Assembly (NCBI GenBank): GCA_026193125.1
Contig: JAPHSC010000260.1
Span: 1-7,739 of the forward strand
Source of the DNA: Gammaproteobacteria bacterium
GTDB lineage: Bacteria > Pseudomonadota > Gammaproteobacteria > Steroidobacterales > BM003
DNA: 7,739 nt
Direction of reading: 5' to 3'
Of this stretch, positions 5,548 to 7,739 are shown piece after piece (position 1 is the stretch's first letter; the number at the start of each line of letters is the position of its first letter). A program made the translations under genes and the position numbers. A model generated the notes under the pieces. That model was given only the letters and a program-made list of their open reading frames with translations. It was not told where the DNA came from and ran no database searches.

Positions 5548-7739
5548 ATGAGTCAATTCAGAAAGAGTCCGCTTGCCAGGGCAGTTTCTGCCGCCCTGAC
5601 AGGATCGGTCATCGCTACGGCAATCGCTGTTCCAGCCTATGCTGATCCAGTGCTGGAGGAAATTGTCGTGACGGCGCAAAAGCGCCAGGAAAATCTCCAG
5701 GATGTGCCGGTATCTGTACAGGTACTGGGTAACCAGCAATTACAGGAACTTAACCTCAAGAGTTTTGAGGATTACATCCAGTTCCTGCCAACCATTTCGT
5801 CTACCTACTCCGGCCCGGGCTTTGGCGAAGTCTATATGCGCGGCATTGTCAGTGGTGGCTCCGTGCACTCCGGTTCCATGCCCAGCGTCGGTGTCTACCT
5901 GGATGAGCAACCAGTCACCACCATTAGCCAGATCCTGGACATTCATGTCTATGACATCGCCCGTATCGAGACCCTTGGGGGTCCCCAGGGCACACTGTTC
6001 GGCCAGGGCAGCCAGGCCGGCACCTTGCGCATCATCACCAACAAGCCGGATCCCAAGGGCTTCGAGGCCGGTTATGACGTGAACCTGAACACCATTGATG
6101 GTGGCGATACCGGCTACGGCATAGAGGGCTTTGTCAATTTGCCGCTCTCCGAGACCATGGCGCTGCGTCTGGTTGGCTGGAGCCAGCATGACGGCGGCTA
6201 TATCGATAGCGTACCGGGTTGCGTAACCTTTGCCGCCAGCGGCATTGAGCGCTGCAATACCGATGTACACCCGGGGCAACCCGATGCCAAGGTCGAGGAT
6301 AACTTCAATGACGCCACCAGCACCGGTGGCCGCGCATTGTTGAAAGTCGACCTGAATGACAACTGGACCATAACCCCGGGGATCATGGCCCAGACGACGG
6401 AAACGAATGGCAACTGGTCCTATATGCCTGCAGAAGGCGACCTGAAAATCGTGCGTTTCTTCGAGGACAGCACCGACGAGGACTGGTACCAGGCGAGCCT
6501 GACCGTGGAAGGACACATTGGCGACATGGACCTGGTCTATGCCGGCGCCTACCTGGATCGAAACCTGGACAGCCTGTATGACTACACCGGCTACTCCGAG
6601 TACCTGGAACAGCTTTACGCTTATTACGGCTACGACTGCTATGTGTATGATGCGGCCGGCGCCTGCGTGGACTCTGCCCAGTACGTAGCGGGTAAGGAGA
6701 ACTTCACCCGCGCCAGCAACGAGATTCGCCTGTCTTCCAGCCAGGATCAGCGCTTTCGCTGGCTCGTCGGTTTCTTCACCCAGCAGCAAAAGCATGACTT
6801 TGACCTGCAATGGCGAATTCCGTCCATGGACCCTGCCAACTCTGTCATCCCGGACGGCACCACAACCTGGCAGACGTACCAGATTCGTAAGGACCGGGAC
6901 AACGCCCTGTTCGGTGAAATCACTTACGACTTCACCGACAAGCTTTCAGCAACCTATGGCCTGCGTTACTTTGAATATGAGAACTCACTGTACGGCTTTA
7001 ATGGTTTCCTGAGTCATTGCACCGGCTTCTATGATGCCAATGGTGACTTCGTGCAAGATGGTGCTGGCGTGCCCCAGTACCCCTGCTTTGACACGCGTAT
7101 CCTGGACGACGTGGCCGACGGAGATGACGTCGCTCACAAGGTGAATGTGACCTACACGGTCAACGACGACGTGATGGTCTACGCCACCTATTCGCAAGGC
7201 TTCCGGGCCGGCGGCGTGAACAGGGCCAGGGTCCCGGGCGTACCCAAATACGAGCCGGACTGGGTCTACAATTATGAAGCTGGCTGGAAAACCACCTGGA
7301 TGGATGGGCGGCTGCGCTTCAATGGTGCCGTCTACCTGGAAGACTGGGATAACGTCCAATTGAGCTTCCTGGACTTCACCGTATCCAACCTGACCATCAT
7401 CAGAAACGTGGGTAAGGCCCAGACCATCGGTACCGAGTTTGACCTGACTTTCGCGGCCACCGATGACCTGACGCTTTCGTTTGCCGGTTCATACAACAAT
7501 GCTGAGTTGTCTGAGCCTTTCTACCGCGACAGTGATGACCAGGCCGCAGGGCTAGATCCGCGGGCCGAGGCGGGCACGCCGATGCCCTGGGTTCCGAAGT
7601 TCCAGTACACTGCGATTGGCCGCTATCAGTTCGACGTAGCCAGCATGCCCAGCTATGCCCAATTGGCCCTGGCCTACACGGGTTCCCGCTGGAACGACCT
7701 GGATACGACCAACCCCAGGCGCGCAGAGATGGATGCCTA
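5548..7739 (+). CDS. TonB-dependent outer-membrane receptor (3' end outside window)
   Basis: The frame runs from ATG 5548 to the last base without a stop: 730 full codons are visible, and the last barrel strands with the terminal residue are missing. GGGGGA lies 9 nt before the ATG, and an in-frame stop at 5518-5520 limits upstream starts. The signal peptide is residues 1-32 with AYA|D cleavage. The TonB box EEIVVTAQ is at 37-44. The plug follows, with MRGI at 97-100, GVYLDEQPV at 115-123, and GPQGTLFGQGSQAGT at 145-159 followed by LRIITNKP. Barrel signatures include ATYSQGFRAGGVN ending at 558, then EAGWKTTWMDGRLRFNGAVY. Role: energy-coupled import of a bound ligand into the periplasm through TonB-ExbBD. 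The GQGSQAGT form of the plug motif, rather than the more common GRNATGG type, places it in a subfamily whose substrates I cannot name. Six cysteines occur as three close pairs (225/236, 364/373, 491/513). Confidence 0.93.
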   Translation, partial: MSQFRKSPLARAVSAALTGSVIATAIAVPAYADPVLEEIVVTAQKRQENLQDVPVSVQVLGNQQLQELNLKSFEDYIQFLPTISSTYSGPGFGEVYMRGIVSGGSVHSGSMPSVGVYLDEQPVTTISQILDIHVYDIARIETLGGPQGTLFGQGSQAGTLRIITNKPDPKGFEAGYDVNLNTIDGGDTGYGIEGFVNLPLSETMALRLVGWSQHDGGYIDSVPGCVTFAASGIERCNTDVHPGQPDAKVEDNFNDATSTGGRALLKVDLNDNWTITPGIMAQTTETNGNWSYMPAEGDLKIVRFFEDSTDEDWYQASLTVEGHIGDMDLVYAGAYLDRNLDSLYDYTGYSEYLEQLYAYYGYDCYVYDAAGACVDSAQYVAGKENFTRASNEIRLSSSQDQRFRWLVGFFTQQQKHDFDLQWRIPSMDPANSVIPDGTTTWQTYQIRKDRDNALFGEITYDFTDKLSATYGLRYFEYENSLYGFNGFLSHCTGFYDANGDFVQDGAGVPQYPCFDTRILDDVADGDDVAHKVNVTYTVNDDVMVYATYSQGFRAGGVNRARVPGVPKYEPDWVYNYEAGWKTTWMDGRLRFNGAVYLEDWDNVQLSFLDFTVSNLTIIRNVGKAQTIGTEFDLTFAATDDLTLSFAGSYNNAELSEPFYRDSDDQAAGLDPRAEAGTPMPWVPKFQYTAIGRYQFDVASMPSYAQLALAYTGSRWNDLDTTNPRRAEMDA

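Noticed and set aside
5740..6810. 356-codon open frame on the minus strand inside the receptor gene
   Set aside because: It is antisense to a frame with an unbroken set of receptor signatures. Its translation is Val/Ile/Gly-rich with no family motif, as expected from the complement of GC-rich coding DNA.

Overview
The window reads as a piece of a GC-rich gammaproteobacterial-type chromosome. This assignment is inferred from family content: a menC/menE pair, an AbgB-like M20 hydrolase, a TPR-sulfotransferase and a large TonB-dependent receptor, a mix familiar from marine heterotrophic Gammaproteobacteria. No rRNA or species marker is present, so genus cannot be given. Coding is dense: five protein genes, two of them cut by the window edges. 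I see no tRNA, rRNA, CRISPR array, insertion sequence or phage gene.

Region 1 (1-1652, + strand) is the end of a menaquinone operon. The C-terminal part of an o-succinylbenzoate synthase-like enolase-superfamily enzyme (menC) overlaps by ATGA the complete gene for o-succinylbenzoate-CoA ligase (menE). These would be consecutive steps: MenC makes o-succinylbenzoate and MenE activates it to the CoA thioester. Region 2 (1653-3170, +) is a short spacer with a perfect 8-bp stem-loop ending at the Shine-Dalgarno sequence, then an M20D amidohydrolase of AbgB type. Unlike E. coli AbgB, it carries a predicted signal peptide.

Region 3 (3171-5262) holds an 85-bp convergent spacer and, on the minus strand, a long protein with N-terminal TPR-type helical repeats and a C-terminal PAPS-dependent sulfotransferase domain. 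Region 4 (5263-5547) is a 285-bp, comparatively AT-rich divergent spacer with short dyads and a repeated heptamer. It should hold the promoters of both flanking genes. Region 5 (5548 to the right edge, +) is a TonB-dependent outer-membrane receptor. It has a signal peptide, TonB box, plug and most of the barrel, and it stays open to the last base, so its C-terminus lies outside the window.

How the parts relate: menC and menE clearly work together. The other three genes (outer-membrane importer, sulfotransferase on the opposite side of a shared promoter region, exported amide hydrolase) could form an uptake-and-processing module for a peptide-like or amide-linked ligand. That is inference from adjacency only. 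The most noteworthy points are this arrangement, the stem-loop at the hydrolase start, and the receptor's six cysteines, which fall into three close pairs in loop-like segments.
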